37,020 nucleotides of DNA. Origin: Deltaproteobacteria bacterium. Its GTDB lineage: Bacteria; Myxococcota_A; Polyangia; Nannocystales; Nannocystaceae. The notes beneath the pieces were generated by a model. It ran no database searches and had not been told where the DNA came from. It saw only the letters and a program-made list of their open reading frames with translations. The stretch spans positions 1-37,020 of the forward strand of contig CANLQR010000011.1 of the NCBI GenBank assembly GCA_947492135.1, given 5' to 3'. Below are positions 17,312 to 28,166 of the stretch, one piece after another (positions within the stretch are counted from its first letter, which is position 1; each line of letters opens with the position of its first letter). The translations under genes were made by a program, and so were the position numbers.

Positions 17312-17908
17312 ATGGTGTCTGCCGCCCAAGCCGCGCGCACTGCCGCGTGGTCCGACCTGCAGGCGATCTCGGAGGCTGAGCGCTTCCATGAGGTCATCGC
17401 CGGCGAGCTCGTCCGCAAGGCGATGCCCAGTGGCCCGCATGGCCGCGCCCAGTCGAGACTGGCATCACGCATCGGCGGTCCGTACGATCGGCGGCCAGGC
17501 GGACGGCTGCCCGGCGGCTGGTGGCTCGTCACGGAGGTCGAGGTCCAGCTCGAGACCCACGAGATCTATCGCCCCGATGTTGCTGGGTGGCGCCGCGAGC
17601 GACTCGCGGAGCTGCCGAGCAAAGCGCCGATGACCGTCAGGCCCGACTGGGTCTGCGAGGTGCTCTCGGAGTCGAACGCACGCAACGATCTGGTGAAGAA
17701 GATGCGCGGCTACCACCGGGCCGAGTTGCCCCACTACTGGGTGGTCGATCCGGACCTCGAGACGCTGACCGTGTATCGCTGGACCGCCGACGGGTTCCTG
17801 CTGGTGCTCGCCGCGGAACGCTCGGAGACCGTGCGACCGGAGCCGTTCGACGGGATCGAGCTCCTCGTCGGCGCGCTCTTTGGCGACGACGAAGACGAGA
17901 GTCCGTGA
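17312..17908 (+). CDS. Uma2 family nuclease-like protein (DUF820)
   Basis: 198 residues. It matches the Uma2/DUF820 pattern of the PD-(D/E)xK superfamily: an early segment ERFHEVIAGELVRKAMPSGPHG, then IYRPDVAGW with the metal-binding Asp, VCEVLSESNARNDLVKKM with Glu and Lys, and YHRAELPHYWVVDPDLETLT. Length and motif order are normal. Uma2 proteins occur in many copies in cyanobacteria and myxobacteria, often near mobile or defence genes, but their function is not established. ATG 17312 begins the recognisable domain; the frame stays open upstream but has no coding character there. It lies 88 bases before the Hsp70-like gene, and a functional link to it is not implied. Confidence 0.88.
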   Translation: MVSAAQAARTAAWSDLQAISEAERFHEVIAGELVRKAMPSGPHGRAQSRLASRIGGPYDRRPGGRLPGGWWLVTEVEVQLETHEIYRPDVAGWRRERLAELPSKAPMTVRPDWVCEVLSESNARNDLVKKMRGYHRAELPHYWVVDPDLETLTVYRWTADGFLLVLAAERSETVRPEPFDGIELLVGALFGDDEDESP

Positions 17909-17984
17909 GACCGGGAGGGCGCCCCCGCCTCGGCCGCGCGAACGTCCCGTCCGTATCTCGCCCATGCAGCCGCGCGAATCGAGG

Positions 17985-17990
17985 TAAGTT
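17985..17990 (+). promoter_or_regulatory. Candidate -10 box before the Hsp70-like gene
   Basis: TAAGTT ends six bases before ATG 17997. GAGGTAAG at the same place could instead act as a distant Shine-Dalgarno sequence (GAGG 12 bases or more from ATG). Confidence 0.35.
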
Positions 17991-17996
17991 CTACCA

Positions 17997-20459
17997 ATGA
18001 CTGGACGGCCCCTGTACGTCGGCATCGATCTCGGGACCACCAACTCGGCGGTCGCGGTCTTCGACGGCGAATCCACGCAGGTCGTGCGCAATGCCCAAGG
18101 CTCACCGTTGACGCCGTCGGTGGTCCGGATCGATGCCAAGGGCCGCGTGACAGTGGGCTCGGCGGCGCGACGATTCCTCGACCGCGACCCCGAGAACACG
18201 CGCAGTGAGTTCAAGCGCCTGATGGGCACCGAGCGCCCGCTGCCGTTTCGCGCCTCGGGTCGAGAACTCACCCCGCCCGAGCTCGCGGCAGAGATTCTCA
18301 AGGCGTTGCGTGGCGACGTCCGCGATCAGCTGGGCTCACTGCCGACCGCGGCCGTGATCTCGGTCCCTGCGCTGTTCGAACTCCCACAAAGTGCCGCCAC
18401 CGCCGAGGCGGCGCGGCTCGCCGGCTTCGACAAGGTCGAGCTGTTGCCCGAGCCGATCGCCTCCGCCCTCGCCGCCGGCTGGACCGCCGAGCACGGCGAC
18501 GGGCGGTGGTTGGTTTACGATCTCGGCGGCGGCACCTTCGATGTGTCGTTGCTGGAGACCGACGGCGGCTTTCTCCGCGTGGTCGGGCACGATGGCGACA
18601 ACTTCCTGGGCGGTCGCGACGTCGACTGGGCGATCGTCGACTGGGCGACCGCGATGATCGAACGCGAACACGGCGTGAAGATCCGCCGTGACAACCCCGA
18701 GCACGCGGCCGCGACCGCCCAGCTCAAGCACGCGGCGGAGGAGGCCAAGGTCGCCCTGAGCCGCGCGAACGAGGCCGTGCTCACCATGCCCGCGCCGCTC
18801 GAGATCGCGGGCCACGGCGCGTTCGATCCCGAACTCGTGCTGGGTCGAGCCACGCTGGAAGAGCTGCTCGCACCGCTGGTGGATCGATCGCTGGAGGTCT
18901 GTCGCCGCCTGCTCGCCGACCACCACACCGACCCCGGGCAGCTGGCGCGGATCGTGTTCGTCGGCGGACCCACCGTCACACCCTTGCTGCGCGCGCGCGT
19001 CGCCCAGGTGCTCGGTGCGCCGGTCGCCGACGGCCTCGATCCGATGACGCTGGTGGCCCAGGGCGCGGCGATCCATGCCGCGACGTCGGCGTTGGACGGT
19101 CGCGGCGCCGGGCCGCTGGTGCGTCGAGGGGCGCGTCTGTGGCTGCAGTTTCCGGCGGTGTGCACCGATCTCTCGCCCCACGTGGTGGGCCGCGTGGTCG
19201 AAGGTGGCAGTGGCCCGATGCCGGAGCGAATCCACCTGGTACGCGACGACGGCGGGTTCACCAGCGAAGTGACCACGCTCGACGCCGAGCATGCCTTCGT
19301 CGTCGCCGTCGAGCTGGTGTCGCGGCACGCGAACACCTTCACCATCGTCGCCCAAGATGCCGCCGGCGCGGTACTGGCGGTCGATCCGCCGACCGTCACC
19401 ATCGTGCAGGGGATGACGATCGGAGATCCACCGTTGTCACGCTCGATCGGCGTGGCTCTGGCCAGTGATCAGGTGCAGGTCTACTTCGAGCGCGGCACGC
19501 CATTGCCCGCGCGCCGTAGCTTCACGCATGTCACCGTCGAGAGCGTCGCGCGGGCCTCGGCGGACAGCGTTCTCAAGATTCCCATCGTTCAGGGCGAGCA
19601 CGATCGCGCGCATCTGTGCCGATTGGTCGGCACGCTCGAGATCCCGGGGCATGCGATCGCGCGGACTCTGCCCGCGGGATCCGACATCGAGCTGACCATC
19701 GAACTCGACCGGGGCGGCCGCATGTCGGCGCGGGCGTTGGTGCCGGCACTCGACCAGGTGTTCGAGCACGTCGCCCACCTGCTGGTGCCAGCGGCGGACA
19801 CCGAGGTGCTCGCGGCGAGTCTCGCAACGCTGCGCAAGCGGGTCGACGACCTCCGGGCCGACGCATTCCGTCGGGGCATGGCCCAGGTCCTCGGTACGCT
19901 CGAGCACGCCGAGCACGAGCTCGCCGAGGTCGCGCGCGACCTCGGCGCGGCGCTTGGTGGCAACGACGATGCCGGACAGCGGGCGCGGCGCAACTTGCTC
20001 GAGATCGACGCCGCCCTCGACGAGGTCGAGCAGAGCAAGCAATGGCCCGAACTCGAGCAGCGGGCAGTTCGTACGCTCACCTGGGCTGGCGGCCAGATCG
20101 CCTATCTGGGCACCGATCGCGAGCGTGCGCTGTTCGAGGACATCGCGCGTGCGATCGATGGCGCCCGCCAAGAGCGCAACGTCCGCGACCTTCAGCGCCA
20201 GCTTCGACTCGCCAATCAGCTCGGCGAGACCGCTTGGTATCGCGACCCCGATACCTGGCCGGCGCTGTTCGACGCTGCCAGCAGCCGCATCGACGCTGCG
20301 ACGGATCTGCCCAAGGCCCAGGCGCTGGTCCGCGAGGGCAGGGCGGCCAACGGACGCAATGACTACGCCGAGCTGCGACGGATCACCGAGAAACTGTGGA
20401 AGTTGCTTCCCCACGATCCATCCGCGCAGCGCCAGAGCTACGATTCCGGCGTGCGATGA
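17997..20459 (+). CDS. Divergent Hsp70 family chaperone
   Basis: 820 residues; DnaK has about 640. The ATPase domain is well kept: IDLGTTNS (10-17), YDLGGGTFDVS (174-184), EPIASALAAG (152-161) and VGGPTVTPLL (322-331, DnaK GGSTRxP). A segment at ~372-475 intervenes before a DnaK-like beta substrate-binding domain, recognisable by ERGTPLPARRSFTHV (498-512), IPIVQGEHDRA (528-538) and a LVGTLEIPG strand (543-551). From ~590 the protein is a long helical tail of ~230 residues, far beyond the DnaK lid, and lacks the EEVD-like end. ATP-driven binding of client proteins is expected in the cytoplasm. It is the first gene of a cluster and overlaps the J-like gene by four bases (ATGA). It is not the housekeeping DnaK, since grpE and dnaJ are absent. 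Confidence 0.92.
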   Translation: MTGRPLYVGIDLGTTNSAVAVFDGESTQVVRNAQGSPLTPSVVRIDAKGRVTVGSAARRFLDRDPENTRSEFKRLMGTERPLPFRASGRELTPPELAAEILKALRGDVRDQLGSLPTAAVISVPALFELPQSAATAEAARLAGFDKVELLPEPIASALAAGWTAEHGDGRWLVYDLGGGTFDVSLLETDGGFLRVVGHDGDNFLGGRDVDWAIVDWATAMIEREHGVKIRRDNPEHAAATAQLKHAAEEAKVALSRANEAVLTMPAPLEIAGHGAFDPELVLGRATLEELLAPLVDRSLEVCRRLLADHHTDPGQLARIVFVGGPTVTPLLRARVAQVLGAPVADGLDPMTLVAQGAAIHAATSALDGRGAGPLVRRGARLWLQFPAVCTDLSPHVVGRVVEGGSGPMPERIHLVRDDGGFTSEVTTLDAEHAFVVAVELVSRHANTFTIVAQDAAGAVLAVDPPTVTIVQGMTIGDPPLSRSIGVALASDQVQVYFERGTPLPARRSFTHVTVESVARASADSVLKIPIVQGEHDRAHLCRLVGTLEIPGHAIARTLPAGSDIELTIELDRGGRMSARALVPALDQVFEHVAHLLVPAADTEVLAASLATLRKRVDDLRADAFRRGMAQVLGTLEHAEHELAEVARDLGAALGGNDDAGQRARRNLLEIDAALDEVEQSKQWPELEQRAVRTLTWAGGQIAYLGTDRERALFEDIARAIDGARQERNVRDLQRQLRLANQLGETAWYRDPDTWPALFDAASSRIDAATDLPKAQALVREGRAANGRNDYAELRRITEKLWKLLPHDPSAQRQSYDSGVR

Positions 20460-20803
20460 ACGCTGTCGAGCGGTGGGCCGGTAATCCCTTCTTCGTGCTC
20501 GAGCTGGCGGTCACCGCCTCGCGAGCCGAGGTCGAGCGCGCCGGCCAAAAGTGGCTCGCGATGCTCGAACTCGGGCTGGCCCGCGCGGCGATCTACACCA
20601 CTCCGCTGGGTGTCCGCGCGCGAACACCCGAGCTCGTGCGTACCGCGATGGCCGAGCTGCGCGACCCCGAGCGACGTGCCGGGCACGAACCATGGTGCCT
20701 GCTCCAAGAGCCGGCTTCGGTGATCGATCCACCCGAGTCCACCGCCAGCGAGGGCGAGCCCGGCTTCGATGCGATGGGTCCGTTGCAGTGGAGTCGCCGA
20801 TGA
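20456..20803 (+). CDS. Small J-domain-like protein without HPD
   Basis: 115 residues. It begins NAVERWAGNPFFVLELAVTA and continues SRAEVERAGQKWLAML, which follows the helix I-II pattern of J domains (NPYxVLGL...AS.AEI..A). The end MAELRDPERRAGHEPW resembles the helix IV region (L.DP.RR..Y). The HPD tripeptide that triggers Hsp70 ATP hydrolysis is missing; the corresponding region reads GLARAAIYTTPLG. A J-like adaptor that binds but does not fully stimulate the adjacent Hsp70 is a reasonable inference. ATGA overlaps join it to the genes on both sides, suggesting fixed stoichiometry. The J-like label rests on weak similarity and synteny. Confidence 0.72.
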   Translation: MNAVERWAGNPFFVLELAVTASRAEVERAGQKWLAMLELGLARAAIYTTPLGVRARTPELVRTAMAELRDPERRAGHEPWCLLQEPASVIDPPESTASEGEPGFDAMGPLQWSRR

Positions 20804-22254
20804 TCGTGCGCGCGGTCGTGCTGACCCTCGGGTTGGGCTTCGCGTGGCTCGTGGGCGTCGCGAACCGCGAGGAAAGCCGACCGGGCTTCTTTGGGCTGGC
20901 GCAGTGGTTGGTGCTGTTCGGCCTGGCCGTGCTGGGCGGCTCGATGGTGCTGGACGGCGAGCTCGTGGGCCTGGCCGTCCTCACGGTGGTCGCAGGGTTG
21001 ACGTTCCCGTGGGCGGTCGCGCGCACCTGGCTGATCCCGCGGGGCCACTGGCGGTCGGCGTGGTTCCTGGTCCGCTCGAGCGCATGGACCTGGCACGACG
21101 ACAACCGTGGTGGTGCGCTCGTCGCCGCCGCCTGGGCGGCGGTGCGCGCAGGTGGACCGCCGGCTGCGCTGGCCTTCGTCGAGCGCCGCTGCGAGCGATC
21201 CGATTGTGGCGCCGCCCATCTGTTGGCCACCGGGCTCGTCGCCGCGGCGCGGGGCGACCTCGAAGCGGCCCGGCGCTGGATCGGGAGTCTGTGCGAGTTC
21301 ACGGGGAAAGCGTCCCCGCAGATGGCGCGACGCCTGGCGTTGCAGTGGATTGCCGCCGACGCTGCGACCCGAGGGGCGTGGTCGCAACTGGCCCAGCTCG
21401 ACGCCGATCGCGACGTCGATGCCGCCACCGCTGCGTTGATCGCGGTCGCCCGTCGGTTCGTCGGTGCGGCCCCGATTCCGACCGACGCCGAGCTCGAAAC
21501 CGCGTGGCGCAGTGTGCCGCAGCGGGCCCAGTTCCGAGCGCTGCTCGATCGCGCCCTGCAACACCAAGCCAGTCCAGCGGCGCCGAACTCCGTGGTGCGC
21601 GCGACCCCGGTCGTCGATCGGGATCCGCACCGAGCGGCGCTGGTGGCCCACGCGCACCTGCTGAGTCATCCCCGTCCCGATCGGGTCGAACTCGTGGCGG
21701 TCGCGCAGGCCTGGGATCGCGCGCTCGCGGATCAAGCGTTCACGCACCGCACCCAGCGTCGCGCGCTCGAGTTGGCCACGCGCGGCGACCCGATAGAGTC
21801 CCTGCGTGCGCGGCTCGACGCCGATCTGGTCGAGGTCGCTCGCACCGCTCGCATGGTACTGGGCGAGGATTCCGCGGTCGCGCGCGGCACCCTTGGCCGG
21901 GTGCGACGCACGCTCGGGCAGCGACTGCTCGACGAGCTCGAGGTCGTGGCCGATGCACTCAAGACCCGGGTCCGCACGCGGCGTGCTCTGGCGATCCACG
22001 AAGAATGGCGCGAGTACCTCACGCTGCGCGGCACCTACCAGAGCGCCGTAGCGATGACCGGGCCGGTGCTGCAGCGACTCGCGTTCCCGTGCGTCAACGA
22101 GTCGATCTGCGCACTCGCGGTGTGGCTATGGAACGACCGCAAGAACCGTGTTCACGCCCACCAGATGTTTCGTTGGTTGCTCAGCGAGGCGGAGAAATGC
22201 GAGGACGCCGAGGCCATCGCGCTGCACAGGCGCAACGTCGAATGCGGCCGCTGA
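20800..22254 (+). CDS. Membrane protein with large helical soluble domain
   Basis: 484 residues. The first ~75 residues hold three hydrophobic segments ([56 protein letters not shown]). The rest is soluble and helical, Ala/Arg/Leu-rich, with repeat-like pairs ([40 protein letters not shown]) that recall TPR or Sel1-type hairpins, though no clear family can be named. Cys residues at the soluble part ([16 protein letters not shown]) are few. The ATG at 20800 overlaps the stop of the J-like gene. Co-translation with the Hsp70 and J-like proteins suggests a membrane anchor or client-docking platform for them; this is inference. Confidence 0.75.
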   Translation: MIVRAVVLTLGLGFAWLVGVANREESRPGFFGLAQWLVLFGLAVLGGSMVLDGELVGLAVLTVVAGLTFPWAVARTWLIPRGHWRSAWFLVRSSAWTWHDDNRGGALVAAAWAAVRAGGPPAALAFVERRCERSDCGAAHLLATGLVAAARGDLEAARRWIGSLCEFTGKASPQMARRLALQWIAADAATRGAWSQLAQLDADRDVDAATAALIAVARRFVGAAPIPTDAELETAWRSVPQRAQFRALLDRALQHQASPAAPNSVVRATPVVDRDPHRAALVAHAHLLSHPRPDRVELVAVAQAWDRALADQAFTHRTQRRALELATRGDPIESLRARLDADLVEVARTARMVLGEDSAVARGTLGRVRRTLGQRLLDELEVVADALKTRVRTRRALAIHEEWREYLTLRGTYQSAVAMTGPVLQRLAFPCVNESICALAVWLWNDRKNRVHAHQMFRWLLSEAEKCEDAEAIALHRRNVECGR

Positions 22255-22281
22255 ACAACGGCCAGAAAAAGGCGCTACCAT
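22252..22281 (+). promoter_or_regulatory. Candidate internal promoter before the SPFH pair
   Basis: TGAACA (22252-22257) and TACCAT (22276-22281) are separated by 18 bases, and the -10 box ends seven bases before ATG 22289. It overlaps the end of the preceding gene. Would give a leaderless SPFH transcript. Confidence 0.35.
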
Positions 22282-22288
22282 CCGCGCG

Positions 22289-23391
<1,103 letters not shown>

Positions 23392-23395
<4 letters not shown>

Positions 23396-24621
23396 GCAGT
23401 CCCATCCTACGCGTTGCTCGCGGCGTTGCCGTCACGTTGCTGTTGTTGTGGCTCATACCGCTGACCTGCACCACCACCATCGGTCCCGATCGCATCGGCG
23501 TACGCCAGAGCAATCTGTCCGGCGTCGGCGAGGCCGACCTCGAGCCGGGCTGGGCGCTGGCGGTTCCCGGCATTCACACCATCATCAGCCTGCCCAAGCG
23601 CTACGAGTATCTCGACTACACAGGTGACGCCGCTGGGCCGCAGCAGCCCCTGCAGATCCGCACCAAGGACAACAACATCGTCGTGCTCGACGTCTCGGTG
23701 CCGTATCGGATCCGCCCCACCGAGGCATGGTCGCTGGTCAAGACCGGCAACCACCAGCTCGACGCGAACAAGCGCCATCGATTCCAGCGGCTGGCCGAGG
23801 AGACCACCGTCAGCGTCCTGCGCGAGCGCCTGGCCGAGCTGACCTCGTCGGATTTCTATTCCACCGATCGTCGGCTTCAGGTGTCCGCAACGACCCTGCA
23901 GCAGCTCAACGAGAAGCTCGCCGAGCTGCACCTCGAGGCCTCTGCCGTGTTGATCCGCGCGGTTCAATTTCGTCCGGAGTACGAAAAGCAGCTGCAGCAG
24001 ATCCAGCTCAACGAGCAGAAAAAGCTGCTCGATGCGGCGGCGCAGACGGTCGCGAACGAGCAACAAAAGCTCGACAACTACACCCAGGGTACCAACGCCC
24101 TGGCCTCCGCCCGCGAGCAAAAGTGGATCGAGCGTCGCGCCAACCTCGAGCGTGCGTATCAGGTCGGCGTGATCCAGATCGGTGACGACACCAGCGCCGG
24201 TGGAGCCCGGGCCAAGCTCGCCGCGATGACCCCGGAGGTCCGGACCAAGCTGATCGAGGCCGCCACGGCCGATCTGCAGATGACCCCCGAGGAGGCCGCG
24301 AAGATCGACGATGCCTACCTGATGGGGGTTCAGAACGTCCAGGCCGAGACCCTGCAGTATGACCAGCGCATCCACGCCGAAGCCGACGGTGTGAGCGCGC
24401 GGCTCCAGGCCGAGGCGGACGCGATGGTGGCGAAGGTGCGCGGCGAATTCGATGCGAAGCGAAACGCCCTCCTCGCCACCGCAGCCGGGCGCGCGTTCGT
24501 GGCCTGGGAGGCGGCGCAGTACGTCAAGTTCGCACCCGAGCTGAACTTCGCCAGCGGCGACGGTGTACCCAGCGTGCTGCGGCTGCGCGAGTTCGCCCTG
24601 AAGTTCATGGGCGAGAAGTAG
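23392..24621 (+). CDS. SPFH/band-7 protein 2 (HflC-like partner)
   Basis: 409 residues. An N-terminal hydrophobic segment ([15 protein letters not shown], about 12-26) is followed by [20 protein letters not shown], the SPFH entry strand, and then [20 protein letters not shown]. The domain reaches ~205 ([16 protein letters not shown]). A coiled coil rich in Gln/Ala/Glu follows ([20 protein letters not shown]), then a helical end. The Cys at the end of the hydrophobic segment was considered as a lipobox (PLTC) but fits poorly. The two SPFH proteins are divergent in sequence, arguing for distinct roles in a joint complex. A strong hairpin follows the stop codon, marking the end of the transcription unit. 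Confidence 0.88.
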
Positions 24622-24629
24622 TGCTCGAG

Positions 24630-24650
24630 GGGGAGCGGCTTTCGCTCCCC
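24630..24650. terminator. GC-rich hairpin between convergent genes
   Basis: GGGGAGCG (24630-24637), loop GCTTT, CGCTCCCC (24643-24650): a perfect 8-bp stem eight bases after the SPFH 2 stop and 18 bases before the end of the opposite gene. No long T run follows on either strand (TTCGATTCGT on plus), so it may work bidirectionally with helper factors or as an mRNA end stabiliser. Confidence 0.65.
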
Positions 24651-24667
24651 TTCGATTCGTCGCGGCG

Positions 24668-27600
24668 CTAGCCCTCGGCCGCGCCGAGCGTGAGCTCGAA
24701 ACGCGTATGGAGGCTGCGGACCGGCGGCTTGACCGAGGTCGGTTCGTCGTCGAACGAGACCGAGGCGCGCATCGACGACAACCGCATCATCAGGGCGCCG
24801 ATCGGCGTGGTGCCAGCGATGGGCAGCTCCGGGAAGGCCGGCGTGATCTCGCTGCCGTGCAGCGGGTCGGTGACGCCTTCGGCGACCAGGGAATAGTCGG
24901 TGCGCCCCTCCGAGGTGACCGGGACCCCGCCGAAGTAGGCCAGGCTCAGTGCCCTGAACTTGGCGGCGTCGGTCGCGGTGCTCGGGTCGCCACGAACGAT
25001 GGCCTCGGCATACCGCCGGGCCGACGCCTGCCCGACCTGGGCCTGGCCCTGCAGCGCCCACAGCAAGGCAGTCCACGCCCCACCACCGCTGCGGACGTGA
25101 CCCTCGATCACGAACTGACTCGCGCCGCTGTCCGCCGCGGTCGGGCGGAGTTTTTCGTCGAGCAGCCGGTCGATCAGGGTCTCCAGCGTGCGCTGTTGCA
25201 GCGCAAACACGATCGCTCCGCCCGCCTGCGCGTAGTAGATCGCGATGGAGTCGGCGAACTTGCGCATGTCTTCGGGGGCGCTGCTGGCGATGCCGACGCG
25301 GACAATCGCAATCTCGCGGTGGGTCGCAAAGTTCTCCCACGTCACGTTGCCGGGTGCGACGTCGTTGACGAGCGCACGCAGTGCGGCGAGCGCGGCCACC
25401 AGGCCCGCGGTGCTGTTGATGTCAGCCGCAGCGAACACCGGCAACTTGCCCAGCGCCGCGGCGATGAGCGCGTCGTCTCCACCGCCGCGCAGCGCGTCGT
25501 CCAGCGGCACCTGCACCCGAGCGTCGAACACTGCCATGGATTCGCTCAGGCCGGCGCGGTCGAGCGTGCCGACCATCACCCACTCGCCCAGCCAGCCCAG
25601 GCCGAGGTCTGCCTTGCCGGAGAAGGACGTGGACAGGCGATCGAGGTCCCGCCGCAGTTCCGTGTCCTTGCCGACGCCCCAGACTGCCTGCAGGCCATCG
25701 TCGATCGCGGGGACAACGACGTGCTGGGCGCCCACGACCTGCTCGACGTCGCGATAGTTGGTACCCTCGATCAGCGGCAGCACGCGAACGTCGATCGAGG
25801 CGGCGTCGCCGTCGTCGTCGAGATCGATGCGCACGGCAATCGGGTCGATGAACTGCCGCCAGTAGTCCTGGTACTCGCGCGAGAAGTTCGCGTAGGCGTC
25901 GCGCTCGGCCGCGCTGACCTTGTCCACGTCTGGCAGATCGATGCGAGGGCGGAGCCCATCGGCGCGACCCCAGCTCGACCGCGCCGCGGCGCCGGGGGCG
26001 AACGCGATCGGCGTGCCGTCGCCATGGCGTAGCTCGGCCGCCGTGAGTACGTTGGCGGAGAGCATCTCGTCGGTCGAAGCCGGCGCGCGACCGTTGAGCC
26101 AGCCGTAGAGCAGCGCGGCGTGCCCGGGCGTCGAGAGATCGGCGAGTGCTTGCATGCGCCGGGCTTGCTGGATCTTCTGCTGCGGGCCGACCACCTGGGA
26201 GACGAAACGATCGCCGATGAATGCAAACGCGTCATGCTCGCCAGGATCACGCGCGAGCATGTAACGCAGGTCGGGCTCATCGGACAGCCGGGGCTTGGTG
26301 CCATCGATCGCATCGAGCACGCGCTTGCATGCGGCCTCACTGTTCGAGACCACCGCGAGGTTGCCGACCTGTGCGCGGTGCTGGCGGACCAGTCCCAGGG
26401 GGTCGACGTGAATCGCGATCACATGCCCGTTGTGAAGAACCTCGGTGCGGGTGACCCCATCGACTTTGGCCTGCCAGTCGGCCAGGTGGCGGGCAAGCTC
26501 GGTGTCGAAGATCGCCTGCGAGGCGACCTCGAAGATGAACGACACGTCGCTGCCGTCGCGGAGGTAGGGGTCGCTGCCCGTGATGGCCAACCGTGAGACC
26601 GCAGTGTGCCCCAGCGCCTTGGCCAGGCCGCTGCGACCCAACCCCAGCTCGCGCTGGTATCGCTCGGCGAGGTCGCGCACCAGCGGTCGCTCCTCCATCG
26701 CGTGGGCGACAGGCGTGATCCAGGTGCTGGCCTCATCCAGCACGCGCAGCATGTCGCGAATGTCCGAGAACCGCACGTACCAGAACTCGGCCGGGACCGC
26801 CGCGGCCAGCGGCTCGCCACTGATCGTCGTGGGCGTCGCTGCCGTCACCGTTAGCCCCGCGCGCATGGCCTCGAACGGATGGTCGGCCAGGGCCGGGGCC
26901 GCGAGTGTGGACAGGGCGATATCGCGGGGCCCATCGTTGCTCGTGATCCCGAGTCCCTTCTCGTACTGCAGGGCCTCCTGCAGCGAGGTCGCTGCAGTCG
27001 TCGTGTACATCAGCTGAGAAAGATCGGTCGTGGTCATGCGCGCGCGCGCGTCGGCCCTCGCGGGGCTCGAGGCAGCCGCTTTGCCGAGCAACGCCGCGTG
27101 AATGCGGCCGGCCGCAAAATGATGAAACGGCGTGGTCGGTGTGCTCGAGCCGTCGAGTAGCTGGGTCGACAGCGCCTCGGCGAACTGCCCGGCGAGCGCG
27201 GTGTCCTTGGTCGGCGTGCCGGTCGCAGTGAATGGCGCGGCGTACCACCGCTGGTTGCCGGCTTCGTAGCCGAGAAACCACAGCGTCCCGCTGAATGACG
27301 TCGAGAGCATCTTGCTGGGGGTCGGGCGACGCAACCAAACCCGAAGAACGTCGCCGTCGGTGCGCGTCACCACCAGGGCGTCGCTGCCGGCGTCGTCGAC
27401 CGCCGCCCGCATCAGCGTGCGCCCGTCGCCACGCGGCATCGCGAACTCCAGCGCGTAGTAGTCTTCGTCGCCGGCAAGGGTGCTGGTGATGGTTCCGGTG
27501 ACGGCGTCCATCGCCACGGGTCGCCAGACGCCGGCGCGAAGCTTCGCTGTCGGTCCGTCATCGCCGGTGGCCAACTGCGGGGACTGCGGTGACTGCGGGG

Positions 27601-27781
27601 CCCCCGGGATCTGCGAATCGCCCGCGGGCGCGGTCCCAGGGGGCAGTGCGGGCCCGGCGGGATTGGCTGGCGCAGGTGCGGCGGCCGGCTCGGCACATGC
27701 GAGCACGGCCAGCGCGAAGCACCCCGCGAGACTCGGTCGGGCAACCCTGCGGATGTTGGTCGACAGCATCCGAGCGAGCAT
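24668..27781 (-). CDS. Very large lipoprotein, possibly DUF3352-like
   Basis: 1037 residues. Signal peptide with LAVLAC (lipid-bearing Cys 29), then a ~55-residue Ala/Pro/Gly linker including PQSPQSPQ. The large domain contains AGNQRWYAAPF, FWYVRFSDIRDMLRVLDEAS, NLAVVSNSEAACKRVLDAID, and AFAFIGDRFVSQVVG. The last two resemble the pattern of DUF3352-type proteins (self-comparison of stored values, then a flexible strand), a family of unknown function; this match is by memory of the motif only. No catalytic site is evident. It would be an outer or inner membrane-anchored protein outside the cytoplasm. ATG 27781 and ATG 27769 are both possible starts; neither has a clear ribosome site. It converges on the SPFH cluster at a shared hairpin. 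Confidence 0.85.
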   Translation of the reverse strand: MLARMLSTNIRRVARPSLAGCFALAVLACAEPAAAPAPANPAGPALPPGTAPAGDSQIPGAPQSPQSPQLATGDDGPTAKLRAGVWRPVAMDAVTGTITSTLAGDEDYYALEFAMPRGDGRTLMRAAVDDAGSDALVVTRTDGDVLRVWLRRPTPSKMLSTSFSGTLWFLGYEAGNQRWYAAPFTATGTPTKDTALAGQFAEALSTQLLDGSSTPTTPFHHFAAGRIHAALLGKAAASSPARADARARMTTTDLSQLMYTTTAATSLQEALQYEKGLGITSNDGPRDIALSTLAAPALADHPFEAMRAGLTVTAATPTTISGEPLAAAVPAEFWYVRFSDIRDMLRVLDEASTWITPVAHAMEERPLVRDLAERYQRELGLGRSGLAKALGHTAVSRLAITGSDPYLRDGSDVSFIFEVASQAIFDTELARHLADWQAKVDGVTRTEVLHNGHVIAIHVDPLGLVRQHRAQVGNLAVVSNSEAACKRVLDAIDGTKPRLSDEPDLRYMLARDPGEHDAFAFIGDRFVSQVVGPQQKIQQARRMQALADLSTPGHAALLYGWLNGRAPASTDEMLSANVLTAAELRHGDGTPIAFAPGAAARSSWGRADGLRPRIDLPDVDKVSAAERDAYANFSREYQDYWRQFIDPIAVRIDLDDDGDAASIDVRVLPLIEGTNYRDVEQVVGAQHVVVPAIDDGLQAVWGVGKDTELRRDLDRLSTSFSGKADLGLGWLGEWVMVGTLDRAGLSESMAVFDARVQVPLDDALRGGGDDALIAAALGKLPVFAAADINSTAGLVAALAALRALVNDVAPGNVTWENFATHREIAIVRVGIASSAPEDMRKFADSIAIYYAQAGGAIVFALQQRTLETLIDRLLDEKLRPTAADSGASQFVIEGHVRSGGGAWTALLWALQGQAQVGQASARRYAEAIVRGDPSTATDAAKFRALSLAYFGGVPVTSEGRTDYSLVAEGVTDPLHGSEITPAFPELPIAGTTPIGALMMRLSSMRASVSFDDEPTSVKPPVRSLHTRFELTLGAAEG

Positions 27782-27881
27782 GCATCACAGCGCCGTTGTC
27801 GGCTCGTGAAACCGGTGTGAATGTTCTGCGCCGCTGCGCTCACTCGGTCGACCCGATGGCCTGGCACGTCACCGCGGCGCC

Positions 27882-27910
27882 TTGTGCGAGTAACCCTGAC
27901 GGTGTAACGT
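27882..27910 (+). promoter_or_regulatory. Candidate promoter of the acyl carrier protein gene
   Basis: TTGTGC (27882-27887), a 17-base spacer and TAACGT (27905-27910), which ends eight bases before ATG 27919. This is the best-formed sigma-70-like promoter seen in the window and would start a leaderless mRNA. Confidence 0.45.
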
Positions 27911-27918
27911 GCCCACCG

Positions 27919-28146
27919 ATGACGAAGGCCGAGTTCATCAGCGCACTGGCAGAGGTGCTCGAAACAGCACCCGAAAAGCTGACCACCAGCACCGACCTCA
28001 CCGGGTTCGAGTGTTGGGATTCCACAGCGGTGATCAACCTCTTGGTCGTGTTCGATGAACACGGCATCAAGATCGAAGAGGACAAGATCCGCGACTGCAA
28101 GACCGTGCAGGATCTGATGGATCTCACCGGCGGCAAGATCCAATAG
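27919..28146 (+). CDS. Acyl carrier protein
   Basis: 75 residues, the usual ACP size. Helix 2 begins at the phosphopantetheine site FECWDSTAVINLLVVFDEHG with Ser 35; the common DSL is DST here, with Trp just before, a variant seen in ACPs outside primary fatty acid synthesis. The protein is acidic and ends VQDLMDLTGGKI, like other ACPs. It would carry an acyl or substrate thioester for the ketoacyl synthase encoded 20 bases downstream. No phosphopantetheinyl transferase, ketoreductase or transferase gene is near, so the pathway cannot be named. Not the acpP of fatty acid synthesis, which normally sits with fabD/fabG/fabF. Confidence 0.9.
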   Translation: MTKAEFISALAEVLETAPEKLTTSTDLTGFECWDSTAVINLLVVFDEHGIKIEEDKIRDCKTVQDLMDLTGGKIQ

Positions 28147-28166
28147 CCGAGGCACTGAAACCCGCC

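Noticed and set aside
18336-20414. Two minus-strand open frames of over 300 codons opposite the Hsp70 gene
   Set aside because: No recognisable protein; mirror frames of a high-GC3 gene.
24707-26032. 441-codon plus-strand frame inside the large lipoprotein gene
   Set aside because: Composition is that of a shadow frame, and the minus-strand protein has a signal peptide and continuous domain structure.
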